Source: JBBIPA01 sp963820495
GTDB lineage: Bacteria > Chloroflexota > Dehalococcoidia > GIF9 > UBA5629
DNA: 64,000 nt
Assembly: GCA_963820495.1 (NCBI GenBank)
Contig: CAWGAF010000002.1
Coordinates: forward strand, 372,001-436,000
Reading direction: 5' to 3'
A model generated the notes under the pieces. That model was not told the origin of the DNA, did no database searches, and saw only the letters and a list, made by a program, of their open reading frames with translations. The position numbers and the translations under genes are program-made. Shown here one piece after another: positions 40,466 to 49,424 of this stretch. Within the stretch, counting starts at the first letter, position 1; each line of letters starts with the position of its first letter.

Positions 40466-40698
40466 GGAATCAGGATGAGCATAGAATTAGATAATGGTAT
40501 TGCGCCTGCTTTTGGCAGCGGTTTCAGGGGTGCCTGAGTTACTCTTTTGCGCCATGAGTGGTGATATGTGTCACGGGTTTAACTTTTGCAGCCAGCATCT
40601 AGCTTACAGCAGCAACTAGGAATAGCTATTGTCGCAGTACCGATACTAATGATTTTTAAAGCGAGAGTAAAACCAAAGAACGAAGGAGGTTTGATATT
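40466..40698. other. gap between leuA and leuC
   Basis: 233 bases without a supported gene. I see no T-box consensus and no clear hairpin terminator. AAGGAGGT near its end is the leuC ribosome binding site. Confidence 0.4.
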
Positions 40699-41955
40699 TT
40701 GACCTTAGCTGAGATAATTTTAGCTGCCCATTCAGGTAAGTCCAGTGTTAATCCTGGGGAATTTCTGAACGTCAAGGCTGATCTGGTACTGGCGAATGAT
40801 ATTACTGCGCCTTTAGCCATAAAGGAGTTCCAGCGGATAGGCGTAAATAAAGTTTTCGATAATACCAAGATAGTGATGCTTCCCGACCATTTTTGCCCTA
40901 ATAAGGACATACTCTCTGCTGAACAGGCTAAGGTGATACGCGAGTTTTCTAGGAAATTTAACTTAATTTATTTTGAAGTGGGCAGGATGGGTATTGAGCA
41001 TGTGCTGTTGCCAGAACAAGGTCTGGTACTTCCTGGAGATGTGGTGGTTGGTGCTGATTCGCATACTTGTACTTATGGTGCATTGGGGGCTTTTGCCACT
41101 GGGATGGGGTCAACTGATATTGCCGTGGCTATGGCTACAGGTGAGATATGGATGAAAGTACCGCCGACTATAAAGTTCGTGTATCATGGGAAACCTGGGA
41201 AGTGGGTCGGTGGTAAAGACCTTATTCTTCATACTATCGGTGCCATTGGTGTTGATGGTGCTCTTTACTCGACTATGGAATTCGTGGGTGAAGCAATTGA
41301 TGGTCTGCCAATGGATGGGCGTTTCACTATGGCTAATATGGCGATTGAAGCCGGGGCCAAAGCTGGTATTTTTAGGGTAGATGTGAAAACAAAAGCATAT
41401 GTCAAAGGCAGGGCTAAACGTCCATATAAAATCTATCAATCAGATGATAATGCAGAATACGCTAAGGTAGTAGAATATGATGTTTCTAAGCTTGAGCCAC
41501 AGGTTGCTTTTCCGCATTTGCCTTCAAATGTAAAGCCGGTTTCCCAGGCTAAAGATGTTAAGGTTGACCAGGTGGTTGTGGGCAGCTGCACCAATGGTCG
41601 TCTCGATGATCTGAGAATTGCTGCCAAAGTGCTCAGAGGGAAAAAGGTTAGCTCTGACTTAAGATGTATCATAATCCCGGGTACTCAGCAGGTTTATCTT
41701 GATGCCATGCACCAGGGGTTGATTGAGACTTTTATTAAAGCTGGCTGCGCTGTTAGCACGCCTACCTGTGGTCCCTGTCTGGGGGGACATATGGGGGTTC
41801 TGGCTGCTGGCGAGCGCTGCGTTTCAACGACCAATCGGAATTTTGTGGGCAGAATGGGCAGCCCCAAATCTGAAGTCTATCTGGCTAATCCTGCGGTAGC
41901 CGCCGCCAGCGCAGTTATGGGCAGGATAGCTAGCCCGGAAGAAGTTATAAGGTAG
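40699..41955 (+). CDS. leuC: 3-isopropylmalate dehydratase large subunit (archaeal/HACN type)
   Basis: A 418-residue aconitase-family subunit, of the short LeuC form. Cluster cysteines lie in VVVGSCTNGR (about 294) and CGPCLGGHMG (about 356-359). It isomerises 2- and 3-isopropylmalate, and the same short enzymes also take (R)-citramalate. The TTG start is supported by AAGGAGGT eight bases upstream. Short substrate-recognition features are consistent with dual use in the leucine and citramalate paths. Confidence 0.95.
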   Translation: MTLAEIILAAHSGKSSVNPGEFLNVKADLVLANDITAPLAIKEFQRIGVNKVFDNTKIVMLPDHFCPNKDILSAEQAKVIREFSRKFNLIYFEVGRMGIEHVLLPEQGLVLPGDVVVGADSHTCTYGALGAFATGMGSTDIAVAMATGEIWMKVPPTIKFVYHGKPGKWVGGKDLILHTIGAIGVDGALYSTMEFVGEAIDGLPMDGRFTMANMAIEAGAKAGIFRVDVKTKAYVKGRAKRPYKIYQSDDNAEYAKVVEYDVSKLEPQVAFPHLPSNVKPVSQAKDVKVDQVVVGSCTNGRLDDLRIAAKVLRGKKVSSDLRCIIIPGTQQVYLDAMHQGLIETFIKAGCAVSTPTCGPCLGGHMGVLAAGERCVSTTNRNFVGRMGSPKSEVYLANPAVAAASAVMGRIASPEEVIR

Positions 41956-42018
41956 AGATGTAAGATGACTGATTTGAGCTTAATTGTTAACTAGATGGAC
42001 ACAAAAGGAGGACATGGT

Positions 42019-42519
42019 TTGAAGCTGAAAGGAAAAATCCATAAGTATGGCGCCAATGTAGATACCGATGCTATCATTCCAGCTCGTTATCTTAGTATAT
42101 CTGAGCCTGATGAATTGGCTAAACATTGCATGGAAGATATTGATGCCGATTTTTTAAGCAAAGTTAAACCTGGGGATATTATTGTGGCTGATACCAATTT
42201 TGGTTGTGGCTCATCTCGCGAACATGCGCCGGTGGCTATTAAGGCTGCTGGCATATCCTGTGTCATTGCCAGGAGCTTTGCTCGGATTTTTTTTCGCAAT
42301 GCCATTAATATAGGTTTACCTCTCTTGGAATCTCCTGAAGCTGTAGACGGCACTGAAGCTGGAGATATCCTTGAAGTTGATCTGGCTGGCGGGCAGATAA
42401 AGAATGTCACTAGAGACAAGACTTTCGCTGCCAAGCCATATCCTGAGTTTATGATGGAGATAATAAGCGCAGGTGGGCTGGTGGAACATACTAAGAAAAA
42501 AATAGCTGGAGGATTGTAA
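42019..42519 (+). CDS. leuD: 3-isopropylmalate dehydratase small subunit
   Basis: A 166-residue LeuD. The real start is probably TTG 42019: it is preceded by AAAGGAGG and gives MKLKGKIHKYGANVDTDAII, matching the family. The frame extends to ATG 41995 without a ribosome binding site. Conserved IIPARYL, GCGSSREHAPVAIKAAG (about 60-76) and a short C terminus are seen. It pairs with LeuC. It is followed by leuB after one base. Confidence 0.95.
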   Translation: MKLKGKIHKYGANVDTDAIIPARYLSISEPDELAKHCMEDIDADFLSKVKPGDIIVADTNFGCGSSREHAPVAIKAAGISCVIARSFARIFFRNAINIGLPLLESPEAVDGTEAGDILEVDLAGGQIKNVTRDKTFAAKPYPEFMMEIISAGGLVEHTKKKIAGGL

Positions 42520-42520
42520 A

Positions 42521-43618
42521 TTGGAATTCAATATCGCTTCGTTGCCTGGTGATGGTGTTGGGCCTGAAGTAATTGCTGAAGCTACCAAAGTTCTGGAAGC
42601 AGTGGGTAAGAAATTCGGGCATAGTTTTAATTTTAAACCTGGTCTGGTGGGCGGAATAGCTATAGATGCCACCGGTGTAGCTTTGTCCGAGGAAACATTG
42701 AGTATGTGCCGTAGCTGTGATGCTGTATTGCTCGGTGCTGTAGGCGGACCGAAATGGGATGATCCCACAGCCAAAGTGCGCCCTGAGGACGGGCTTTTAG
42801 GCTTGCGCAAAGGGTTGGGGCTTTTTGCCAATCTGCGTCCAATAAAAGTATTGCCTTTGCTGGCTAATTCCACCACTCTGAAGCCCGAAGTGATAGAAGG
42901 GGTGGATATTATTGTGGTTCGCGAACTCACTGGCGGACTTTACTTCGGACAGCCCAAGAAGCAGTGGCAGACTGCTGAAGGCAGACAGGCAGTTGATACC
43001 ATGGCTTATTCCGACAAAGAGATTGAGCGTATAGTGCGGGTGGGCTTTGAATTGGCTTGTACCAGGCGGAAAAAGCTTACTTCGGTGGATAAGGCTAATG
43101 TTCTTGAGACATCGAGGCTGTGGCGGCAAGTTGCTACGGAGGTTTCTGCTGATTACCCTGATGTTGAAATAGACCATATGTTGGTAGATACCTGTTCCAT
43201 GCGTCTTATTCAGAACCCGGCATATTTTGACGTTATAGTTACTGAGAATACCTTTGGCGATATTCTTACCGATGAAGCCTCGATGTTAGCTGGTTCTATG
43301 GGGATGCTGCCTTCAGCCAGTCTGGCTGGTATTCCCAAAGGTGGTATTGCCAAGGCTTTCGGCATGTATGAACCTATTCATGGCAGCGCTCCGAAGAGGG
43401 CAGGACTGAATATGGCTAATCCCATAGCCACAATATTAAGTGCTGCCATGATGCTTCGCTACTCGATGAATTTAGTGGCGGAGGCGGAGGCTGTGGAGAG
43501 AGCAGTCAGCAGGGTTTTGGAAGCTGGCTATCGTACGTATGACATAATGTCGGAAGGTAAAAAACAGGTGGGGACAAGAGAGATGGGTAAGCTCATAGTT
43601 GATGCCATAAAGCGCTAG
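42521..43618 (+). CDS. leuB: 3-isopropylmalate dehydrogenase
   Basis: A 365-residue NAD-dependent beta-decarboxylating dehydrogenase. GDGVGPEVI (about 10-18), VRELTGGLYFG (about 129-139), the metal-binding ENTFGDILTDEASML (about 240-254) and EPIHGSAP (about 287) are all present. The TTG start has GGAGG 7 bases before it. The next gene, cimA, starts nine bases after. The enzyme may also serve the methylmalate step of the citramalate path. Confidence 0.96.
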   Translation: MEFNIASLPGDGVGPEVIAEATKVLEAVGKKFGHSFNFKPGLVGGIAIDATGVALSEETLSMCRSCDAVLLGAVGGPKWDDPTAKVRPEDGLLGLRKGLGLFANLRPIKVLPLLANSTTLKPEVIEGVDIIVVRELTGGLYFGQPKKQWQTAEGRQAVDTMAYSDKEIERIVRVGFELACTRRKKLTSVDKANVLETSRLWRQVATEVSADYPDVEIDHMLVDTCSMRLIQNPAYFDVIVTENTFGDILTDEASMLAGSMGMLPSASLAGIPKGGIAKAFGMYEPIHGSAPKRAGLNMANPIATILSAAMMLRYSMNLVAEAEAVERAVSRVLEAGYRTYDIMSEGKKQVGTREMGKLIVDAIKR

Positions 43619-43627
43619 CTTAGGGGT

Positions 43628-45226
43628 GTGGCAGTGAGTCAAGTTAAGCTTTACGATACAACTTTGAGGGATGGTGCTCAGCAGGAGGGTATATCATTCT
43701 CGGTTGCTGACAAACTCAAGATTGCCCAAAAACTGGACGACCTTGGTATTCATTATATCGAGGGTGGTTGGCCTGGGGGTAATCCCAAGGATACGGAGTT
43801 TTTCGCTAAAGCTCAGAGTTTGAATTTACAGTATTCTATTTTAGTTGCCTGCGGCAGCACCAGACATCCTGATTCCAAAGTGGAGAAGGATGCAAACATC
43901 AGAGCTTTGGTTGGTGCCAAGACGAAGGTGGTTACCATAGTAGGCAAGAGCCATGACTCGCAAGTTACTCATGTTTTAGGAATCAGCCTAGAAGACAATC
44001 TCCGTCTTATCAGTGAGTCCATAGATTGCCTGAAGTCGAAAGGGCTTGTGGTCTTCTATGATGCCGAGCATTTTTTCGATGGCTATAAAGCAAACCCTAA
44101 CTATACTATTGAGACTATCGAGATTGCTCGAAAGGCTGGAGCGGATTGTGTAGTGCTCTGCGATACTAACGGAGGCAGTCTACCTTCTGAAGTGGCTGCT
44201 GCTGTGGAATTTGTTAGGGAGACGGTGGATGTACCGTTGGGTATTCATGCCCATAATGATGCGGAGCTGGCTGTAGCTAACTCGTTAATTGCGGTTCAGT
44301 CTGGAGTTGCTCAAGTACAGGGTACAATGAATGGTTACGGTGAGCGCTGTGGCAATGCCAATCTATGCTCTATTATCCCGGATTTACAACTGAAAATTGG
44401 CTTGAGCTGTCTTACCAATGAACAAGTGGCTAAGCTTACGGAGGTTTCTCGTTATATAGCTGAGGTGGCTAATCTGACCTCGCCCAGTAATCTTCCTTAT
44501 GTTGGAACTCGTGCTTTCACTCACAAGGCAGGATTGCATGTGTCGGCTTTACTGAAGTGGGAGGATAGCTATCAACATGTCAATCCAAAGCTGGTGGGTA
44601 ATATCCCAAAAGTGGTCGTTTCTGAGTTATCGGGTAAGGGAAATGTCATATATAAAGCTAAGGAATTGGGAGTAGACTTGCCGCCAGAGGGCGAGCAGGC
44701 GAGCCAGATACTTGAACAGATAAAATTGATGGAGAGCCGTGGGTTTCAATATGAAGGTGCCAATGCCTCATTTGAATTGTTGTTACATCGCATTCAGGCT
44801 AATTATAAGCGTCCCTTCGAGCTGGTTGACTATATGGTAGTAGTAGAAAGGCTGAGACGTCCTTCAGCGAGCGGTGGTGAACCGGAGTTGTTATCTGAAG
44901 CTACCGTCAAGGTAAAAGTGGGGGATAGGATCATGCATACTGCCGCTGAAGGCAATGGGCCAGTGAATGCACTGGACTGTGCTTTGCGTAAGGCATTAGT
45001 GGAGTTTTATCCTAATGTTACTGTTGTGGAACTGGTTGACTATAAAGTGCGTATATTGGAAGAGAGCAGTGGTACCGAATCACAGGTTCGAGTGCTTATT
45101 GAGTCCAGTGATGGTCAGCAGCAGTGGAGAACAGTAGGAAGCTCGACCAATATTATTGAGGCAAGCTGGCTAGCACTGGCAGATAGTCTGGAATACTGGC
45201 TTATTAAGCAGAATATCTCATATTGA
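43628..45226 (+). CDS. cimA: (R)-citramalate synthase
   Basis: A 532-residue LeuA-family enzyme that matches the citramalate synthase branch (acetyl-CoA plus pyruvate). It shows YDTTLRDGAQQEGISFS, GIHYIEGGWPGGNPKD (about 39-54), IHAHNDAELAVANS (metal His, about 207-220), GERCGNANLCSIIP and a C-terminal regulatory domain. The GWPG-type motif near residue 48 distinguishes CimA from LeuA. It provides 2-ketobutyrate for isoleucine without threonine deaminase. GTG start, preceded by a poor GGGGTG. Confidence 0.93.
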   Translation: MAVSQVKLYDTTLRDGAQQEGISFSVADKLKIAQKLDDLGIHYIEGGWPGGNPKDTEFFAKAQSLNLQYSILVACGSTRHPDSKVEKDANIRALVGAKTKVVTIVGKSHDSQVTHVLGISLEDNLRLISESIDCLKSKGLVVFYDAEHFFDGYKANPNYTIETIEIARKAGADCVVLCDTNGGSLPSEVAAAVEFVRETVDVPLGIHAHNDAELAVANSLIAVQSGVAQVQGTMNGYGERCGNANLCSIIPDLQLKIGLSCLTNEQVAKLTEVSRYIAEVANLTSPSNLPYVGTRAFTHKAGLHVSALLKWEDSYQHVNPKLVGNIPKVVVSELSGKGNVIYKAKELGVDLPPEGEQASQILEQIKLMESRGFQYEGANASFELLLHRIQANYKRPFELVDYMVVVERLRRPSASGGEPELLSEATVKVKVGDRIMHTAAEGNGPVNALDCALRKALVEFYPNVTVVELVDYKVRILEESSGTESQVRVLIESSDGQQQWRTVGSSTNIIEASWLALADSLEYWLIKQNISY

Positions 45227-45292
45227 CTCCAGCCATTAACCCGCCCTTGGTAGTTCGAAAAAATAGATTGATGATACTGAGGTAGTTTTATT

Positions 45293-46192
45293 ATGACTGA
45301 GCCTAAAGTTATCATGTTTGCGGGGAAAGGTGGTGTGGGAAAAACAACCTGCGCTGCAGCAACGGCATTGCATTATGCTTCTAAAGGGCAGCAAACTATA
45401 GTCATATCGACTGACCCAACCCCGTCTCTATGTCATATCTTTGAAACTGACTGCCGCCAGAAGCCAACCAAAATTTCAGATGCTTTGTACATGGATGAAA
45501 TTGGTATTGATAAAGTAAAGCAGATGTGGGACAGTAAGTTCGGCAGGGAGGTCTATGAAGTATTTTCCTCGTTTGTAGCTGTGGAATACGATGAGTTTGT
45601 TGATTTTGTTAGCTCAATACTGCCGGGAATAAAGGATGAGTTTATGGTGGACTATATCAGAGAGATGGCGGCGGGCAATAATACCTACCAGAAAATAATC
45701 TGGGATACAGCTCCTTTAGGTCAGACACTGGGTTTATTGAAAACGCCATCCATGCTGGGTAAGCACCTAAAAACAGCTCCTCGCATTTACTCAAGATTGA
45801 AGATGGGTAAAGATAGCCGGAGGCCAGTACTGGATGTGATAAAAGGTTGGGAGGCGCTATCTGCTAAGGATATGGATTTTCTCAGAAGTGAAGTGGGTTT
45901 TGTCGTTGTAACCATAGCTGAGGCACTGGCTATCGAGCAGCTTGACGGTATTTTCGACGAGTTTAAAAAACATGGGCTTCGGATTCAGCGATTGGTCATA
46001 AATAACGTAATAACTGACACCAGTTCAGAGTTCCTTTTTGCCAAGGCTTCACAGCAGAAGGGCTATATTGATATTTTACATAATAAATACCCGAATATTG
46101 AAATGGTTGAGCTACCCATGTTCCCTCATGAGATCAAAGGCGTGTACAGGCTCAGGGAGATTCAGGCAGGACTGTTTAATCAGGCGGGTTGA
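45293..46192 (+). CDS. ArsA/Get3 family ATPase
   Basis: A 299-residue anion-transporting-ATPase-like protein. P-loop FAGKGGVGKTTCAAA (about 9-23, deviant Walker A), switch I STDPTPSLCHIF (about 41-52) and the IIWDTAPLGQTLGLLKTP switch II region (about 135-152) are present. It has a single ATPase half. No arsenic genes are nearby and no arsenite-binding Cys triad is obvious, so the role may be protein targeting or unknown. It follows cimA by 66 bases. Confidence 0.88.
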   Translation: MTEPKVIMFAGKGGVGKTTCAAATALHYASKGQQTIVISTDPTPSLCHIFETDCRQKPTKISDALYMDEIGIDKVKQMWDSKFGREVYEVFSSFVAVEYDEFVDFVSSILPGIKDEFMVDYIREMAAGNNTYQKIIWDTAPLGQTLGLLKTPSMLGKHLKTAPRIYSRLKMGKDSRRPVLDVIKGWEALSAKDMDFLRSEVGFVVVTIAEALAIEQLDGIFDEFKKHGLRIQRLVINNVITDTSSEFLFAKASQQKGYIDILHNKYPNIEMVELPMFPHEIKGVYRLREIQAGLFNQAG

Positions 46193-46271
46193 CATTAATC
46201 TCGAGCAGGTAGCGATTAATCCCGTTTGGCAGAGGAATAGCAACAATATCCAGCTTGTTTTACCAGTATTT

Positions 46272-46883
46272 TTAGGCGGACTTACCTACTGGGATTATAT
46301 ACAGAGGTTTGGCCTGCTCCTTGACTCTTAATACCCTGCTTACTTCGCCGTCATCGAAGGCTCCTACCATTACGGTAGCTAAACCAAGAGCTACTGCCTG
46401 CAAAGCGACATTTTGCCCCAGATGCCCAGCTTCCATATATACGTACATTTCACCCCGTTTACCGTATCTGTTAGTAGTTCTGGAGAAAAGGGCACAGACA
46501 ACGATATCAACTGGACAAGTAGCAATGAAGCCCTGACCTAGGGCTGCTTCTGCCAACTCCTGTCTGAAGTCGCCATCAAGGTGCAGTCTGAGAGAGTGGC
46601 TATTTGCCTCATAGCGATATATGCCTGCTTTCAAGCCTGTCACTGTTTGTTCGCCGACAAGCGTATAGACTTCAAGAGGAAAAGTAGCTCCAGCACTGGG
46701 AATGGCTCGGTATCTGCTGGCAGCGGTGATGCCTTGAGCCGACCATAATATTTGAGAAAGTTGGGATAAAGATAGCGGCTCAGCTTTGTACCTTCTGACT
46801 GATCTTCTGGTAGCGATTGCCTCCTCTACTGCTTTCTTTCCCTTTAAATTCGGTGGAGGCAGTTTGATTAAAGCTTCTGCCAT
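46272..46883 (-). CDS. SagB/ThcOx-type nitroreductase-fold protein
   Basis: A 203-residue FMN-binding nitroreductase-fold enzyme of the SagB-type oxidase/dehydrogenase family. AIATRRSVRRYK (FMN contact, about 18-29), the helix LSQLSQILWSAQGI, PSAGATFPLEVY (about 62-73) and a C-terminal IIPVGKSA are present. In other settings SagB-like enzymes oxidise azolines. No cyclodehydratase or precursor peptide is nearby. It lies 7 bases after rtcB, probably in one operon with it. Confidence 0.85.
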   Translation of the reverse strand: MAEALIKLPPPNLKGKKAVEEAIATRRSVRRYKAEPLSLSQLSQILWSAQGITAASRYRAIPSAGATFPLEVYTLVGEQTVTGLKAGIYRYEANSHSLRLHLDGDFRQELAEAALGQGFIATCPVDIVVCALFSRTTNRYGKRGEMYVYMEAGHLGQNVALQAVALGLATVMVGAFDDGEVSRVLRVKEQAKPLYIIPVGKSA

Positions 46884-46890
46884 ATCTGGA

Positions 46891-48348
46891 TTAACCCTTA
46901 ATTATTCCTAGAGGAGTTGCCATAGCTACTTTACGTGAGATTCCAGCCTGGTGGGTAACTTCGACTACTTGAGTTACGTCTTTATAAGCTTGCGAGGCTT
47001 CTTCAGCTAGTGAGCCCATGCTGGCAGCTTTAACAGTTATTCCTCTCAGCTCAAGTTCACGGGCGACGTCGACACCTCTTAAATCACGCCTGGCTGCTCC
47101 ACGGCTTTGTACCCTGCCAGCGCCGTGGCAGGTAGAACCAAAAGTATCCTGCATGGCTCTCTCCGTGCCTACAGCAATATAGGAACGGCGTCCCATATCG
47201 CCAGGGATAAGCACTGGTTGTCCGATGCTTTGGTATCGTTGGGGTACATCCTTATGCCCAGCGGGGAAAGCCCTTGTAGCCCCCTTACGGTGTATGCAGA
47301 GTGTAAGTTCCTTACCGTCTACTGTATATTCCTCGATTTTGGCGATGTTATGTGCTACATCATAGATTTGCTCCATCCCCAGTTCTTGCAAACTTTTGTC
47401 GAACACCTTAGTGAAAGACTCCCGTGACCAGTGGGTGATGCATTGGCGATTAGCCCAGGCATAATTAGCAGCACATGCCATGGCTGCTAGATAATCTTTG
47501 CCTTCTTTTGATTCTACTGGCGCACAGGCTAATTGCCTGTCGGGTAGGTTGATATTGTACTTTCGAACAGCCTCTGCCATTACTTTAAGGTAATCGTCGC
47601 ATACTTGATGTCCTAACCCTCGTGAGCCAGTATGGATCAGCAAGAGCACTTGTCCAATATCTTGTATGCCCATGGCTTTGGCAGCATCCTTGTCATAAAT
47701 CTCTTTTACTACCTGCACTTCTAAAAAGTGATTGCCAGAGCCCAGCGTTCCTGACTGGGGGGCACCTCTCTGTTTAGCTCTAGCACTGACTTTGCTGGGA
47801 TCAGCGATTTTCAAGCAACCTGTCTCCTCAGTGACGTCCAAGTCATCAGGTAGGCCAAAACCGCGTTTTACTGCCCAGTGAGCGCCCTGCTGCAGCACCT
47901 CGTTTATCTCTTTTTCATTGATTTTGATTTTGCCTTCTGAGCCCAGTCCTGATGGTACATTATGGAACAGATGGTTTATGAGTTCTTTAATCTTAGGCTT
48001 TACCTCATTTTCAGATAGCTTGGTACGTAACAGCCTTACACCGCAGTTGATATCGTAGCCAACCCCACCTGGAGAAACTACACCGTCGCTGACTCGAGTG
48101 GCAGCGACCCCACCTATAGGGAAGCCATAGCCCCAATGAATGTCGGGCATAGCCATAGAGTACCCCACTATGCCTGGTAGAAAAGCCACGTTTGCCACCT
48201 GCTCCAATGACTGGTCCTGCTTGATGGTTTCCAGCATCTTTTCATCAGTGTAGACCAAGCCAGGGACTCTCATCCCTTGTTTGTAGCTTTGCGGTATTTC
48301 CCAGCGATAATCATCTATCTTTCTAAGTTGTCCTTCCCATTTTGGCAT
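46891..48348 (-). CDS. rtcB: RNA-splicing ligase RtcB
   Basis: A 485-residue GTP- and Mn-dependent RNA ligase joining 2',3'-cyclic phosphate or 3'-phosphate and 5'-OH ends. Metal and active-site motifs: GVGYDINCGVRLL (about 96-108), GTLGSGNHFLEVQ (about 202-214), LIHTGSRGLGHQV (about 237-249) and the guanylate-accepting His in STCHGAGRVQSR (about 413-424). It is complete with no intein. Archease lies 28 bases upstream and SagB-like 7 bases downstream in the same direction. Confidence 0.96.
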   Translation of the reverse strand: MPKWEGQLRKIDDYRWEIPQSYKQGMRVPGLVYTDEKMLETIKQDQSLEQVANVAFLPGIVGYSMAMPDIHWGYGFPIGGVAATRVSDGVVSPGGVGYDINCGVRLLRTKLSENEVKPKIKELINHLFHNVPSGLGSEGKIKINEKEINEVLQQGAHWAVKRGFGLPDDLDVTEETGCLKIADPSKVSARAKQRGAPQSGTLGSGNHFLEVQVVKEIYDKDAAKAMGIQDIGQVLLLIHTGSRGLGHQVCDDYLKVMAEAVRKYNINLPDRQLACAPVESKEGKDYLAAMACAANYAWANRQCITHWSRESFTKVFDKSLQELGMEQIYDVAHNIAKIEEYTVDGKELTLCIHRKGATRAFPAGHKDVPQRYQSIGQPVLIPGDMGRRSYIAVGTERAMQDTFGSTCHGAGRVQSRGAARRDLRGVDVARELELRGITVKAASMGSLAEEASQAYKDVTQVVEVTHQAGISRKVAMATPLGIIKG

Positions 48349-48376
48349 TCTGTTATCCTCTGTATACTGTTATCAT

Positions 48377-48814
48377 CTATATATCAAAAATTACCTGTGC
48401 TTTATAACCATTGTTTTCTTTGTTAATAGCTAACATGTGGTATGTAGCTGCCTTAACCTCTCTTTTGATTTCTTGCTGCTTGGGATTTATCTTATCCCCA
48501 AAACACCTGACTTTTAGTTCTCTCTCGTTGAAGTAATCGAACTCAAACCTTTTAAAGACTATATGTTCCACGTCAAATATATAAATGAGCTCGTTAAGCC
48601 ATTCTACCAGCAGGCTTTCTCTATCCTGCGAAGATAGCCTTATTTCCCGTTGTACATTCTCTTTAATACTATCCAACTCTGTTATCAGGCTGAATAATCC
48701 GAGAGCTGCGTTGGAAAAGGTCTGTTTCACATCAGCTCCGTAGGAAACAATGCCAATATCTGCGGTATGGTCTATGATTTCGAAAGTCTTTTCCACGCTT
48801 CTTTCATCCGCCAC
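48377..48814 (-). CDS. archease (RtcB activator)
   Basis: A 145-residue archease (DUF101). FEIIDHTADIGIVSYGADVK (about 11-30) holds the conserved Asp of the calcium/metal site, and EVKAATYHMLAINKENNGY carries the other conserved residues. Archease helps RtcB turn over by aiding guanylylation. The gene leads the archease-rtcB-sagB-like operon. Its start is ambiguous by a few codons. Confidence 0.93.
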   Translation of the reverse strand: MADERSVEKTFEIIDHTADIGIVSYGADVKQTFSNAALGLFSLITELDSIKENVQREIRLSSQDRESLLVEWLNELIYIFDVEHIVFKRFEFDYFNERELKVRCFGDKINPKQQEIKREVKAATYHMLAINKENNGYKAQVIFDI

Positions 48815-48877
48815 AGTTCAATGAGTATTTCATTATATCATGGCATGTGTTAAACGAAAAAAGAGAGTGGATTTAGC

Positions 48878-48907
48878 TTGACTTACATCTTTTATGGATG
48901 TTACTAT
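48878..48907 (+). promoter_or_regulatory. promoter of tRNA-Lys
   Basis: TTGACT (48878-48883) and TACTAT (48902-48907), spacer 18, ending ten bases before the tRNA. Confidence 0.55.
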
Positions 48908-48917
48908 AGGCACGCTT

Positions 48918-48990
48918 GGGCCGCTAGCTCAACCGGTAGAGCAGCTGACTCTTAATCAGCCGGTTACAGGTTCGAGTCCTGTGCGGCTCA
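48918..48990 (+). tRNA. tRNA-Lys (CTT)
   Basis: A 73-base cloverleaf without encoded CCA. The acceptor arms are GGGCCGC/GCGGCTC with one G-T pair. The anticodon stem GCTGA/TCAGC encloses the loop CTCTTAA, anticodon CTT. The T arm is ACAGG/CCTGT. The 3' end abuts a relic integrase, so this gene served as an attachment site. Confidence 0.95.
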
Positions 48991-48993
48991 CGT

Positions 48994-49310
48994 TTAACCT
49001 CTTCCCCCCTTGCTAACATCTATGTCCAGCATCCTGTCAAACCGCTCCGCAGCCGCTTCCTGCAACCCAGGTACCACATGGCTATAAGTATCGAGAGTAA
49101 ATGCCAAACTGGCATGCCCTAACCTCTCGCTCACTATCTTGGGGTGCATTCCGCTCTTCAGCATCAGGGTGGCATGCGTATGTCTTAGATCATGGAAACG
49201 AATATGAGGTTTGGATATTGTACCCCGCGACTCGAGGAAATCAACGAATTCTCCATTGTTACGCAGCTGATGCCGAGTAATAATCTCGCCTTTCTAGTTA
49301 ATGGTAATCG
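48994..49310 (-). pseudogene. tyrosine recombinase (phage integrase), C-terminal relic
   Basis: The minus frame ending at TAA 48994-48996 reads HIRFHDLRHTHATLML, then LGHASLAFTLDTYSHVV, the HxxR and Tyr motifs of a tyrosine recombinase with the nucleophile Tyr in DTYSHV. It is interrupted by a TAG near 49294 and has no recognisable N-terminal half. The end is four bases from the tRNA-Lys 3' end, the usual arrangement for an integrase beside its attachment site. Confidence 0.85.
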
Positions 49311-49424
49311 GATGAGAGAAGTTCCTGTGATAATCAACACCAGTATAAAGCGTAACTGTACCTTCTGAGCAATATTATGCCTTGGAGGTTAGCGTTTTAA
49401 TAACATCACAATGTGTGATTTTGG

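Noticed and set aside
41186..41380. Overlapping ORFs in other frames within leuC, leuB and neighbours
   Set aside because: Shadow frames of confirmed enzymes, with no ribosome binding site or conserved motif.
46891..48348. Intein or selenocysteine in rtcB
   Set aside because: The reading frame is of normal length and continuous through the active-site motifs.
49297..49424. N-terminal part of the integrase
   Set aside because: The frame has stops and no recognisable core-binding domain, so the relic was limited to about 49310.
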